A DNA stretch of 64,000 bases from Nonomuraea sp. NEAU-A123 (GTDB lineage: Bacteria; Actinomycetota; Actinomycetes; Streptosporangiales; Streptosporangiaceae), in assembly GCF_018603905.1 (NCBI RefSeq), contig NZ_JAHFZZ010000001.1, positions 248,001-312,000 on the forward strand, given 5' to 3'. Positions 18,540 to 26,805 of this stretch are shown here, in pieces. The notes beneath the pieces were generated by a model that did no database searches, was not told the origin of the DNA, and saw only the letters and a program-made list of their open reading frames with translations. Both the position numbers and the translations under genes were made by a program. How positions within the stretch are numbered: the stretch's first letter is position 1; each line of letters starts with the position of its first letter.

Positions 18540-18570
18540 TTGACCCTGACACCGTGTCAGGCCCTACACC
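18540..18570 (+). promoter_or_regulatory. MerR-type promoter with 19-bp spacer and palindromic operator
   Basis: TTGACC (-35, 18540-18545) and TACACC (-10, 18565-18570) are separated by exactly 19 bases. The spacer contains the perfect dyad CTGACAC-C-GTGTCAG (18546-18560). Overlong spacers with a central dyad are the hallmark of promoters that MerR regulators activate by DNA twisting. The adjacent MerR gene starts at 18581, so this is most likely its own autoregulated promoter. Confidence 0.8.
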
Positions 18571-18580
18571 TGGAGGGGTC

Positions 18581-19399
18581 ATGTTCAGCATTGGAGACTT
18601 CGCCAGGCTCGGGCTCGTGTCCGTACGCATGCTGCGCCACTACGACGCGATCGGGCTGCTGCGGCCCGCGCACGTGGACCCGGCCACCGGCTACCGCTCA
18701 TACCAGGCGGCGCAGTTGTCCAGGCTCAACCGCATCGTCGCGATCAAGGACCTCGGCTTCACGCTGGAGCAGGTCAGGACGATCCTCGACGACAAGGTGA
18801 GCACGGAGGAGCTGCACGGCATGGTCCGTCTGCGCCGAGCGCAACTGGAGGCGCGGATCAGCGCCGACCTGGCCAGGCTGCGCGGCGTCGAGGCGAGGCT
18901 CCGGACCATCGAGACAGAGGGGCACATGAAGACGGACGAGGTCGTGCTCAAGCAGGTCGCCGCGATCAGGGTCGCCGAGCTCAGCGCGAAGGCCGCCAGC
19001 TATGAGGGCGAGGACATAGGCCCGGTCATCCAGCCGCTGTACCGCGAGCTCTGCGAACGGCTGGAGGCGGCACAGGTGACCACGCCGGGTCCCGGCATCG
19101 CGTACTACATCCCCGAAGACGACGGCGCGGTCACCGTGCACGCCGCGTTCCCCGTGCCGGTGGAACCAGCGGACCGTTACGACTTCCAGATCGTCGCCCT
19201 GCCGCGCATCGAGACGGCGGCGACGATCATCCACCACGGCTCGATGGAGGAGGTCGGCTCGACGTTCCAGGCACTGGCGCACTGGATCGAGGAGAACGGC
19301 TACCGGTCCAGCGGCCTGGCCAGGGAGGTCTACCTGCACTGCCCGGACGACCTGGCCGAATGGGTGACAGAGCTCCAGATCGAGGTGGCGCCGGTCTAG
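18581..19399 (+). CDS. MerR-family regulator with GyrI-like effector-binding domain
   Basis: A 272-residue drug-sensing regulator of the BmrR/TipA style: N-terminal winged helix (FSIGDFARLGLVSVRMLRHYD), coiled-coil linker about residues 75-115, and a C-terminal GyrI-like domain for hydrophobic or cationic ligands. The ATG at 18581 follows GGAGGGG and lies just downstream of the 19-bp-spacer promoter. The next gene encodes a free-standing GyrI-like protein, suggesting shared ligands. Confidence 0.9.
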   Translation: MFSIGDFARLGLVSVRMLRHYDAIGLLRPAHVDPATGYRSYQAAQLSRLNRIVAIKDLGFTLEQVRTILDDKVSTEELHGMVRLRRAQLEARISADLARLRGVEARLRTIETEGHMKTDEVVLKQVAAIRVAELSAKAASYEGEDIGPVIQPLYRELCERLEAAQVTTPGPGIAYYIPEDDGAVTVHAAFPVPVEPADRYDFQIVALPRIETAATIIHHGSMEEVGSTFQALAHWIEENGYRSSGLAREVYLHCPDDLAEWVTELQIEVAPV

Positions 19400-19452
19400 C
19401 CGATGAGTTTCGGGGGCCCGCCTCGTCTAGGTAAGTGAAGGAGGGCAGAACA

Positions 19453-19848
19453 ATGCCGAACATCATTGACCATCCCGACCGCCCCTACGTGGGGATCCGC
19501 AGGACCATCAGCATGACCACCTTCGGCCTGGTGGCCGACCGCATCGGCGAGCTGATCGGCTGGCTGGCCGAGCGCGGCGCGGCGCCCGCCGGAGCGCCGT
19601 TCCTCAGGTACCTCTCCATCGACATGCCGGCCGACCGGCTGGAGGTCGAGGCGGGCGTGCCGGTCGCGACCCCGGTGACGGGCGACGGGGACATCTTCGC
19701 CGCTCACCTGCCCGCCGGCCGCTACGCGACGGTACGCCACCACGGCCACCCCGACCAGCTCATCGGCGTCATCGAGAACCTCCTGACCTGGGCGGACGGG
19801 CAGGGCCTGAAGTGGGACATGACGCGGAACGGCGACACCGAGCACTGA
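19453..19848 (+). CDS. GyrI-like effector-binding protein, truncated by an in-frame TGA
   Basis: A 131-residue protein of the SOUL/GyrI-like fold that would bind small lipophilic ligands. GGAGG lies eight bases before the ATG. The frame stops at TGA 19846-19848, but the same frame continues for another 29 codons with clearly family-like sequence (CRLEMYQTDP, NNWDIDLEFRLA) to a second TGA at 19936. Relatives usually have Trp at this spot, one base from TGG, so this looks like a single nonsense change, a sequencing error or recoding. Full length would be about 161 residues, normal for the family. Confidence 0.75.
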   Translation: MPNIIDHPDRPYVGIRRTISMTTFGLVADRIGELIGWLAERGAAPAGAPFLRYLSIDMPADRLEVEAGVPVATPVTGDGDIFAAHLPAGRYATVRHHGHPDQLIGVIENLLTWADGQGLKWDMTRNGDTEH

Positions 19849-19938
19849 GGCTGCCGCCTGGAGATGTACCAGACGGACCCGCGCGTCGAGCCCGACCTCA
19901 ACAACTGGGACATCGACCTGGAGTTCCGCCTGGCCTGA
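19849..19938 (+). pseudogene. Detached C-terminus of the GyrI-like gene
   Basis: The 29 codons after the in-frame TGA encode the last two strands of the GyrI-like domain (motifs MYQTDP and DLEFRLA) in the same reading frame as the gene ending at 19848. No start codon or ribosome site would make it a separate gene. Confidence 0.7.
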
Positions 19939-19954
19939 CGATCCCGGGTGGTGC

Positions 19955-21589
19955 CTAGAGCCCGAGTGCGGCGCCGACGTCGGCTTTCAGGGCGTCGAGC
20001 TCTCGTACGGCCAGCGCCCGGGCATCACCCACCGGCCCGGTCACCGGGATGACCACCTCCAGGTAGCACTTGAGCTTGGGCTCGGTCCCCGAAGGCCGGA
20101 CCACCACCCGGGCGTCGCCGGACAGCGTGTAGCGCAGCCCGTCGGTAGGCGGCAGCCCGCCATCACCCAGGCTCAGATCGTCGGCCCGCTCCACTGCGCG
20201 CCCGCCGAGCGCGGCCGGGGGGTCGGCGCGCAGCCGGGCCATGGCGTCGGCGATGAGCGACAGGTCGTCGACCCGGACGGACAGTTGCGCGGTGGCGTGC
20301 AGCCCGTAACGCCTGGCCTGGTCGTCGAGCAGGTCGAGCAGGGTCCGCCCGGCACGCTTGGCCGTTGCGGCGATGCCGGCCACGGTCAGGGCGGCGCCGA
20401 TGCCGTCCTTGTCGTGGACCGGCAGTCCGGCGTCGGAGCCGACGCTGTAGCCGATCGCCTCCTCGTACCCGAAGACCAGCCCGGGGCCCGCTTTGATGAT
20501 CCACTTGAAGCCGGTCAGCGTCTCGCCGTAGCGGACGCCGTGGGCGGCGGCGATCTTGCCGAGCAGTGTCGAGGAGACGATCGTGGTGGCCACCATGCGA
20601 TCGCCGGACGTGTGCGTGATCACGTGCTCGGCCAGCAGGCCGCCCACCTCGTCACCGGTCAGCATGCGCCAGGAGCCGTCGCCCAGCGGCACGGCCACGG
20701 CGCAGCGGTCGGCGTCGGGGTCGTTGGCCAGCACGACATCGGCGTTGATCTTGACGGCCAGCGCCACGGCCAGGTCGATCGCGCCAGGTTCCTCCGGGTT
20801 GGGGAACGCCACCGTAGGGAACTCGGGGTCGGGGTTGCGCTGCTCCTCGACGGCCATCGGGCTCTCGAACCCGGCGGCCAGGAACGCGCCGGTCAGCGTG
20901 GCCGATCCGACGCCGTGCAGCGGCGTGTAGGCGACCCGCAGCTCGCGCGCGTCGCCGAGCGGCAGCGCGGTCACCGCGTCGATGTAGTCGTCGATGATGC
21001 TCTCGCCCAGCTCGGTGAACGTGCCGGGGCCGTCGAGCGGCAACTGGTCGACGCGGCCCACGGCCTCGATGGCGGCGGAGATCTCGGCGTCGATCGGCGG
21101 CACGATCTGGGAGCCGTCGCCCCAGTAGACCTTGTAGCCGTTGTCGCGCGGCGGGTTGTGGCTGGCGGTGACCATCACCCCGGCGTCGGCGCCGAGGTGG
21201 CGGACGGCGAAGGCCAGCACGGGGGTCGGCAGCGGGCAGGGGAGCAGTGAGGCGTGCAGTCCGGCACCGGTCAGGACGGCCGCGGTGTCGCGGGCGAACA
21301 TGTCGGACTTGTGGCGGGCGTCGTAGCCGATGACGACGTGCCTGCCGGCGCCGAGCACTTCGGCCAGACCCGCCGCGGCCCGCATGACGGTCACCCGGTT
21401 CATCCGGTTGGGTCCGGCGCCCAGCTCGCCGCGCAGGCCGGCCGTACCGAACTCGAGCCGGGCGCCGAAGCGGTCACGCAGCGCCTCGTCGTCGCCGGAT
21501 TCGAGCAGGGCCGACAGCTCGGCCCTGGTCTCGGGATCGGAGTCCTGAGCCAGCCAAAGACGGGCCGCACGGGCCAGGTCAGCGCTCAC
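19955..21589 (-). CDS. Phospho-sugar mutase (phosphoglucomutase/phosphomannomutase family)
   Basis: A 544-residue alpha-D-phosphohexomutase. All four domain signatures are visible: the phosphoserine loop TASHNPP, the Mg loop DPDADR, the sugar-specificity loop GYEEAIGYS and the phosphate-contact loop RPSGTEPKLK. In mycobacteria the equivalent gene beside the purine phosphorylase is called pmmB. It could also act on pentose-1-phosphates released by the phosphorylases. Start GTG at 21589. It lies 194 bases downstream of the phosphorylase gene, with a repeat array between. Confidence 0.9.
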   Translation of the reverse strand: MSADLARAARLWLAQDSDPETRAELSALLESGDDEALRDRFGARLEFGTAGLRGELGAGPNRMNRVTVMRAAAGLAEVLGAGRHVVIGYDARHKSDMFARDTAAVLTGAGLHASLLPCPLPTPVLAFAVRHLGADAGVMVTASHNPPRDNGYKVYWGDGSQIVPPIDAEISAAIEAVGRVDQLPLDGPGTFTELGESIIDDYIDAVTALPLGDARELRVAYTPLHGVGSATLTGAFLAAGFESPMAVEEQRNPDPEFPTVAFPNPEEPGAIDLAVALAVKINADVVLANDPDADRCAVAVPLGDGSWRMLTGDEVGGLLAEHVITHTSGDRMVATTIVSSTLLGKIAAAHGVRYGETLTGFKWIIKAGPGLVFGYEEAIGYSVGSDAGLPVHDKDGIGAALTVAGIAATAKRAGRTLLDLLDDQARRYGLHATAQLSVRVDDLSLIADAMARLRADPPAALGGRAVERADDLSLGDGGLPPTDGLRYTLSGDARVVVRPSGTEPKLKCYLEVVIPVTGPVGDARALAVRELDALKADVGAALGL

Positions 21590-21614
21590 TGTCGGCCTCG
21601 CGGGTCGGGTCGGC

Positions 21615-21700
21615 GGTCAGGGAAGGGCCCAGCCGGGCCGGTCAGGGAGAGCCCAGCCGGTCGGTCAGGGGAGGCCCAGCCGGGTCCGTCAGGGGAGGCG
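21615..21700. repeat. Imperfect tandem repeat, about 24-base unit, 3.5 copies
   Basis: Units beginning GGTCAGGG and containing GCCCAGCCGG start near 21615, 21640, 21663 and 21687. The array fills most of the gap between the purine phosphorylase and the phosphohexomutase and shows no protein-like reading. It may fold as GC-rich RNA in the shared transcript. Confidence 0.6.
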
Positions 21701-21783
21701 TCGGGGGTCGGATCGGTGGTCACTGTCGGGCCTCACGAGTCAGGTCGGCGAGATCACGGGGGAGGAGGGAACCGGGTCGCCGG

Positions 21784-22587
21784 TCAGAGCCGGTCCACGA
21801 TCTTGGACAGCAGCGTGCCCATGCGGGCCGCCGTCTCGCGGCCGACCCGCAGGACCTCCTGGTGGTCGAGCGGTTCGTCCGCCAGCCCCGCCCCCGGGTT
21901 GGTGACCAGGGAGACGCCCAGCACGTCGAGACCGGCCTCACGGGCCGCGATGGCCTCCAGGACGGTGGACATGCCGATCAGGTCGCCGCCCAGCGTGCGC
22001 AGCATGCGGATCTCGGCGGGCGTCTCGTAGGTCGGGCCGCGGAAGGCCACGTAGACGCCCTCGGCGATGGTCGGGTCGACCTCGTGGACGAGCGCCCGCA
22101 GCCGCCGCGAGTAGACCTCGGTGAGGTCGATGAACGTGGTGCCGGTGATCGGGTTGGCGCCGGTCATGTTGATGTGGTCGCTGATCAGCACCGGGTCGCC
22201 GACCTGCTGCGTCTCGGGGCGCAGACCGCCCGCCGCGTTGGTCAGCACGATCGTGCCGACACCCGCGGCGGCGGCGGTGCGTACGCCGTGGACGACGGTG
22301 TCGACGCCCCGGCCCTCGTAGAGATGGCTGCGGCCGAGGAAGACGAGCGCGTGCCGTCCGCCGGGGGTGCGGATGACGCGGATCTTGCCGCCGTGCCCGG
22401 CCACGGCCGGAGCCGAGAAGCCGGGCAGGTCGGTGAAGGGGATCTCCGTGACCGTCTCGCCGATCGCGTCGGCGGCCGGCACCCAGCCGGACCCCATGAC
22501 GAGGGCCACGTCGAAGGTGTCGAGGCCGGACGCGCTCTTCAGCGCGTCGGCGGCCGCTCCGGCCAGGGTGTACGGGTCGTTGCTCAC
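21784..22587 (-). CDS. deoD: Purine-nucleoside phosphorylase
   Basis: A 267-residue trimeric-type phosphorylase (PNP-I class) cleaving inosine or guanosine to base plus ribose-1-phosphate. It shows the phosphate-binding MGSGW, the NAAGG turn, the base-site TYETPAE and the MSTVLEA signature. It starts one base beyond the stop of the M20 peptidase, so the Lrp, M20 and PNP genes form one tight operon. Confidence 0.92.
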   Translation of the reverse strand: MSNDPYTLAGAAADALKSASGLDTFDVALVMGSGWVPAADAIGETVTEIPFTDLPGFSAPAVAGHGGKIRVIRTPGGRHALVFLGRSHLYEGRGVDTVVHGVRTAAAAGVGTIVLTNAAGGLRPETQQVGDPVLISDHINMTGANPITGTTFIDLTEVYSRRLRALVHEVDPTIAEGVYVAFRGPTYETPAEIRMLRTLGGDLIGMSTVLEAIAAREAGLDVLGVSLVTNPGAGLADEPLDHQEVLRVGRETAARMGTLLSKIVDRL

Positions 22588-22588
22588 G

Positions 22589-23893
22589 TCAGTAGTTTAG
22601 GAGGAGCCTGTCGAGCACCCGTACCCCGAACTGAAGGGCGTCCACCGGCACCCGCTCGTCCACGCCGTGGAACATCGACGCGAAGTCCATGTCCCCGGGC
22701 AGCCGCAGCGGCACGAACCCGAACCCGCGCACGCCCAGATCGGCGAAGAACGTCTTGTTGTCGGTGCCGCCGGACATGCAGTACGGCACGGCTCGCGCGG
22801 CCGGGTCCTCGGCCTTCAGCGCCGCGATCATCGACTCGACCAGGGCGCCGTCGAACGTGGTCTCCAGCGCGATGTCGTGGTGCACGAACTCGCGGCGTAC
22901 GCCCGGCCCGATCAGCGAGTCGATGGTCTTGAAGAACTCATCCTCGTGGCCGGGCAGGAAGCGGCCGTCGATCACTGCCGTGGCCTGACCGGGGATGACG
23001 TTCGACTTGTAGCCGGCGTTGAGCTGGGTCGGGTTGGCGGTGTGGTTCAGCGTGGCGCCGACGAAGCGGACGAGCGGTCCGAGCTTGTCCAGGAGGGGGG
23101 CCGGGTCGTCCTCGTCGAAGGGCAGGCCGAACGCGTCCGCGACCTCGGTGAGGAACTGGCGGACCGTCGGGGTGAGAGTGATCGGCCACTCGTGCGCGCC
23201 GACCCTGGCCACGGCCTTGGCCACCTCGGTGACCGCGTTGTCGGTGTTGAGCATCGAGCCGTGCCCGGCGGTGCCGTCGGCGATGAGCTTCATCCAGCCG
23301 AGGCCCTTCTGCGCGGTCTCGATCAGGTAGAGCCGCAGCGACGGGTCGACCTCCAGGGAGTAGCCGCCCACCTCGCTGATCGCCTCGGTGACGCCCTCGA
23401 ACAGCTCGGGGTGGTGCTTGGTGAGGTGCTTGGCGCCGTACGTGCCGCCCGCCTCCTCGTCGGCGAGCCAGGCGAAGACCAGGTCGCGGCGCGGCTTGCG
23501 TCCCTCGCGGGTGAGCTGCCGGAGTACGGCCAGCATCATCGCGTCCATGTCCTTCATGTCCACCGCGCCCCGGCCCCAGATGTAGCCGTCACGCACCTCG
23601 CCGCCGAACGGGTCGACGGACCAGTCGGCCGCGTTGGCCGGCACCACGTCTAGGTGGCCGTGGACCAGGAGCGCGGGCAGCGACGGGTCGGCGCCCTCGA
23701 CGCGGGTGATGACGTTGCCCCGGCCCGGCTCGCTCTCGATGTAGGTGGCCTCGATGCCGACCTCGTCCAGCCTGGCCATGACGGCCTCGGCGGCGGCCCG
23801 CTCACCGGGGCCGGTGCCGTCCCCGTAGTTGCTGCTGTCGACGCGGATCAGTTCGGCGCAGAGGTCGGCGACTTCGTTCTCAGCGGGCGTCAT
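22589..23893 (-). CDS. M20-family metallopeptidase (dipeptidase/deacylase type)
   Basis: A 434-residue di-zinc hydrolase. Metal ligands are seen in VHGHLDVVPA and DEEAGGTYG, with the bridging Asp in RGAVDMKDMDA; the lid domain runs about 190-310. The late motif SGGTDNKTF matches the M20 end. It overlaps the Lrp gene by four bases and abuts the purine phosphorylase. From memory mycobacteria carry two such amidohydrolases (AmiA1/AmiB1) beside deoD. The natural substrate is unknown. Confidence 0.88.
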   Translation of the reverse strand: MTPAENEVADLCAELIRVDSSNYGDGTGPGERAAAEAVMARLDEVGIEATYIESEPGRGNVITRVEGADPSLPALLVHGHLDVVPANAADWSVDPFGGEVRDGYIWGRGAVDMKDMDAMMLAVLRQLTREGRKPRRDLVFAWLADEEAGGTYGAKHLTKHHPELFEGVTEAISEVGGYSLEVDPSLRLYLIETAQKGLGWMKLIADGTAGHGSMLNTDNAVTEVAKAVARVGAHEWPITLTPTVRQFLTEVADAFGLPFDEDDPAPLLDKLGPLVRFVGATLNHTANPTQLNAGYKSNVIPGQATAVIDGRFLPGHEDEFFKTIDSLIGPGVRREFVHHDIALETTFDGALVESMIAALKAEDPAARAVPYCMSGGTDNKTFFADLGVRGFGFVPLRLPGDMDFASMFHGVDERVPVDALQFGVRVLDRLLLNY

Positions 23894-24870
23894 GGTGTCC
23901 TCTCCAGGGTGAGCAGGCCGGACTTGTGGAGGTGACCGCGCTTGTAGGCGCGGGTGATGAGGGTGACGTCCATGTCGGTGACCTCGTCGAGGGGGCCGAC
24001 GACACCCGTCAGGAAACGGTAGAGGTCGGCCTCATGGGCCACCGCGACCTGGACGATCAGGGAATGCGTGCCCGACGTGGCCGCACAGTAACGCACGCTG
24101 GGGTGCGCCGCGAGCGTCTGGCCGACCCGGTCGAGGCCGTACGGCCGGACCTTGAGCCAGAGCTTGCCCTCCACTTCCAGGCCGAGCAGCGCGGGCTCGA
24201 CCTCGGCCCGCAGCAGCAGGAGCCGCCGTTCGAGCAGCGAGGAGACCCGCCTGCGCGCAGTGGGTACGGAGATGTCGAGCCGCTCGGCGATCGCGGTGAA
24301 GGCGATCCTGCCGTCACCGGCCAGCAGCTCGGCGATGTCCTGTTCCAGAGGTGAAAGACCGTCCTGATCAGGAAGGGGATCATGGAGCATGGCCGGGCGG
24401 AGTTGGGCGGCCTCCTGCTCGCTGAGGTAGGGCGCGTGCCACTCGGCCACGGTCCTGAACGTGTGGAGCACGACCTGCGTCTGCGTCTGCAGCACCCCGT
24501 CGATCTCGCTGATCTCCGCGGTGAGGATGTCGTGCAGCTCGTCGCGCGTACGGGCGACCAGCTCGCAGGCGAGGTCGGCCGCCCCGGTCAGCGAGTAGAC
24601 CGAGCGTGTGTCGGGCCGGTCGGCCAGCGCCTTGGCGACCTGCGCCGCCGCACCGGGACGGACCTGGACGTGCAGGTGCACGGGTCGCCCGTGGCCCGAA
24701 CGCAGGTCGTCATAGATCGCGGTGACGCGCACCATGCCATCGGCGATCAGCCGCTGCAACCGGCGCGCGACCGTGCGCTCGTGCTCATCGACGGCCCGGC
24801 CGATCTCGCCCCACGACGCGCGGGGGCTGATCTGGAGGGCGGCGACCAGGCGCCGGTCGAGAACATCCAC
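23890..24870 (-). CDS. Lrp/AsnC-family regulator with duplicated HTH-RAM halves
   Basis: At 326 residues this is twice the usual Lrp length. Two AsnC-type HTHs (about residues 1-55 and 172-222) are each followed by a RAM effector domain (about 65-140 and 232-305). Such double-length Lrp proteins occur in actinobacteria. It heads the M20-PNP operon (four-base overlap) and is divergent from the MHS-type transporter, so it probably controls both. The 110-base intergenic region is relatively AT-rich. Confidence 0.85.
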   Translation of the reverse strand: MDVLDRRLVAALQISPRASWGEIGRAVDEHERTVARRLQRLIADGMVRVTAIYDDLRSGHGRPVHLHVQVRPGAAAQVAKALADRPDTRSVYSLTGAADLACELVARTRDELHDILTAEISEIDGVLQTQTQVVLHTFRTVAEWHAPYLSEQEAAQLRPAMLHDPLPDQDGLSPLEQDIAELLAGDGRIAFTAIAERLDISVPTARRRVSSLLERRLLLLRAEVEPALLGLEVEGKLWLKVRPYGLDRVGQTLAAHPSVRYCAATSGTHSLIVQVAVAHEADLYRFLTGVVGPLDEVTDMDVTLITRAYKRGHLHKSGLLTLERTP

Positions 24871-24980
24871 AGGGAGCCGTTTCTATGTCGGGTTTGTAAA
24901 TATGTGCCGAGGCATTTGACTGTTTCGGTCGCCCGAATGCACAGTAAGCCATCATCGCAGTTGTCAGCAAAGGAGCCCCC

Positions 24981-26285
24981 GTGGCGACACCTCCTGTAGC
25001 TCAATCGCCGATCGGCATCCCCCGGAGCCGTGTCCGCCAGCTCATGGCGGCAAGCATCGGCAACGTCGTCGAATGGTTCGACTGGTACACGTACAGCTTC
25101 CTGACCGTCTACTTCGCCGAGCAGATCTTCCCCAAGTCCGGCACGAACAGTCTGGTCCCGGTGCTGAGCGCCTTCGCGGTGTTCGCGGTCGGTTTCTTCA
25201 TGCGCCCGCTGGGCGGCCTGCTGGTGGGCGCGTTTGCCGACCGGTACGGACGCAAGGCTGCGATGACCTTCACGATCATCCTGATGGGCGGTGGCTCGCT
25301 GCTGCTTGCGGTCACGCCGACGTATGAGGCGGCGGGCGTGCTCGCGCCGATCATCCTGACGCTGGCGCGGCTGATCCAGGGCCTCTCGGTCGGCGGCGAG
25401 TTCGCCGCCGCCACCACGTTCCTGGTCGAGTCGGCACCTCCCGGACGCCGCGGGTTGTTCTCGAGCTTCCAGTACGTCAGCACCACCATCGGCCAGCTCT
25501 TCGCCTCCGGCCTGGCCGCGCTGCTGGCCGCCAACCTCGCAGAAGCCGACATGAGCTCGTACGGCTGGCGCATCCCGTTCGTCGTGGGCGCGGTCATCAG
25601 CCTCGTGGGCCTGTGGATCCGCAAGGGCGCCGAGGAGACCAGCGCGGTGGTCAGCGAGATCCAGGAGGGCACGACGGAGCGTCCGGGCCTGTTCGAGTTC
25701 CTGGTCCGCTACCCGACCAAGGCCGCGATGATCGTCGGCATCACCGTGGCGGGCACGGTCGCCTACTACACCTGGACGACCTTCCTGCCGACCTACGCCC
25801 AGCAGAACGTGGGCTTCGACAAGGGCGAGTCGCTCACGGTCAGCACGATCTCGCTGGTCTTCTTCATGATCCTGCAGCCGCTGCTCGGCATGCTCTCGGA
25901 CCGGATCGGGCGCAGGCCCATGCTGATCACCTTCGGCCTGGCGTTCACGATCCTGCCGGTGCCGCTGCTCGGCATGCTGACGAACTCCTTCTCCAGCCTG
26001 CTGTTCATCCAGTGCCTCGGCATGGTCTTCCTCGGCTGCTTCACCTCGGTCTCGGCCGCGGTCAACTCCGAGCTGTTCCCGACCCGGGTGCGGGCGGCGG
26101 GGGCGGGCTTCCCGTACTCGCTGACCGTCGCGATCTTCGGTGGCACCGCGCCGCTCATCGGCACGGCGCTGAAGGACGGGGGCAACTCGGGACTCTTCCC
26201 GTGGTACATGTCGGCGCTCGCCCTGGTCTCCACTCTGGTGTACGTCTTCGCGCTGAAGGAGACCAAGGACCAGCCGCTGAGCTAG
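24981..26285 (+). CDS. MFS transporter of the metabolite:H+ symporter type
   Basis: A 434-residue, 12-helix permease. The N-terminal motif NVVEWFDWYTYSF and the loop GAFADRYGRKAAM are diagnostic for the MHS family (KgtP, ShiA, ProP relatives), which import organic acids or osmolytes. GTG start with AAAGGAG eight bases upstream. Divergent from the double Lrp regulator. The substrate is not predictable; context suggests a peptide- or amino-acid-related compound. Confidence 0.87.
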   Translation: MATPPVAQSPIGIPRSRVRQLMAASIGNVVEWFDWYTYSFLTVYFAEQIFPKSGTNSLVPVLSAFAVFAVGFFMRPLGGLLVGAFADRYGRKAAMTFTIILMGGGSLLLAVTPTYEAAGVLAPIILTLARLIQGLSVGGEFAAATTFLVESAPPGRRGLFSSFQYVSTTIGQLFASGLAALLAANLAEADMSSYGWRIPFVVGAVISLVGLWIRKGAEETSAVVSEIQEGTTERPGLFEFLVRYPTKAAMIVGITVAGTVAYYTWTTFLPTYAQQNVGFDKGESLTVSTISLVFFMILQPLLGMLSDRIGRRPMLITFGLAFTILPVPLLGMLTNSFSSLLFIQCLGMVFLGCFTSVSAAVNSELFPTRVRAAGAGFPYSLTVAIFGGTAPLIGTALKDGGNSGLFPWYMSALALVSTLVYVFALKETKDQPLS

Positions 26286-26734
26286 TCGCCGATCGATCTG
26301 CAGGGGCGTCCCCGCAGCTCCTTGACGTAGTCGTCGGGGGCGCCCGCCCGCTCGGCGGCGTCCGCCAGGATGCCCAGGTAGCGGGCGGAGGGCAGGCCGC
26401 CCTCGTAGCCGTCGAGCACGTAGAACCAGGCCACCTGCTCGCCGTCGAGGGTCTGCACCCGCAGCCGCACCTTGTGGTAGAGGCCGCGGACGGCGCCCTC
26501 CCACTGGTCGAGAGAGTTGGCGTCCAACTCTGGCACGTCATAGAGGACGACGAACACGTGCTCGTCGGGGTCTTCGACGATGGTGGAGAGCGAGCCCTCC
26601 CAGCCGATGTCGTCGCCGCCGAACGTCAGGCGCCAGCCCTGCAGCCAGCCCACACCCCGGATCGGGGAATGAGGGGCGCGCATGGCCATCTGCTCGGGGT
26701 CCATGTTGCTGCCGTAGGCCGCGTATACAGGCAC
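26282..26734 (-). CDS. Gamma-glutamylcyclotransferase-like protein
   Basis: A 150-residue GGCT fold with the N-terminal substrate loop YAAYGSNMDPEQM. It starts at GTG 26734 and converges on the transporter with a four-base overlap at the ends. Located beside lpdA as I recall for mycobacteria (Rv3304/Rv3303c). The specific gamma-glutamyl substrate is not known. Confidence 0.82.
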   Translation of the reverse strand: MPVYAAYGSNMDPEQMAMRAPHSPIRGVGWLQGWRLTFGGDDIGWEGSLSTIVEDPDEHVFVVLYDVPELDANSLDQWEGAVRGLYHKVRLRVQTLDGEQVAWFYVLDGYEGGLPSARYLGILADAAERAGAPDDYVKELRGRPCRSIGD

Positions 26735-26805
26735 AGCAGATAAGAGTAGCGGGCGAGAGGCCGCCCCGTTCGTCGTCAGCGCGCGCCATGCGGGAGAATG
26801 GGCAC

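Noticed and set aside
19840..19870. Frameshift in the GyrI-like gene
   Set aside because: The downstream family-like sequence is in the same frame as the upstream part, so the break is a nonsense codon, not a frameshift.
24747..26504. 585-codon frame opposite the MHS transporter
   Set aside because: Arg/Asp/His-rich shadow frame; both flanking genes on the real frames are well supported.
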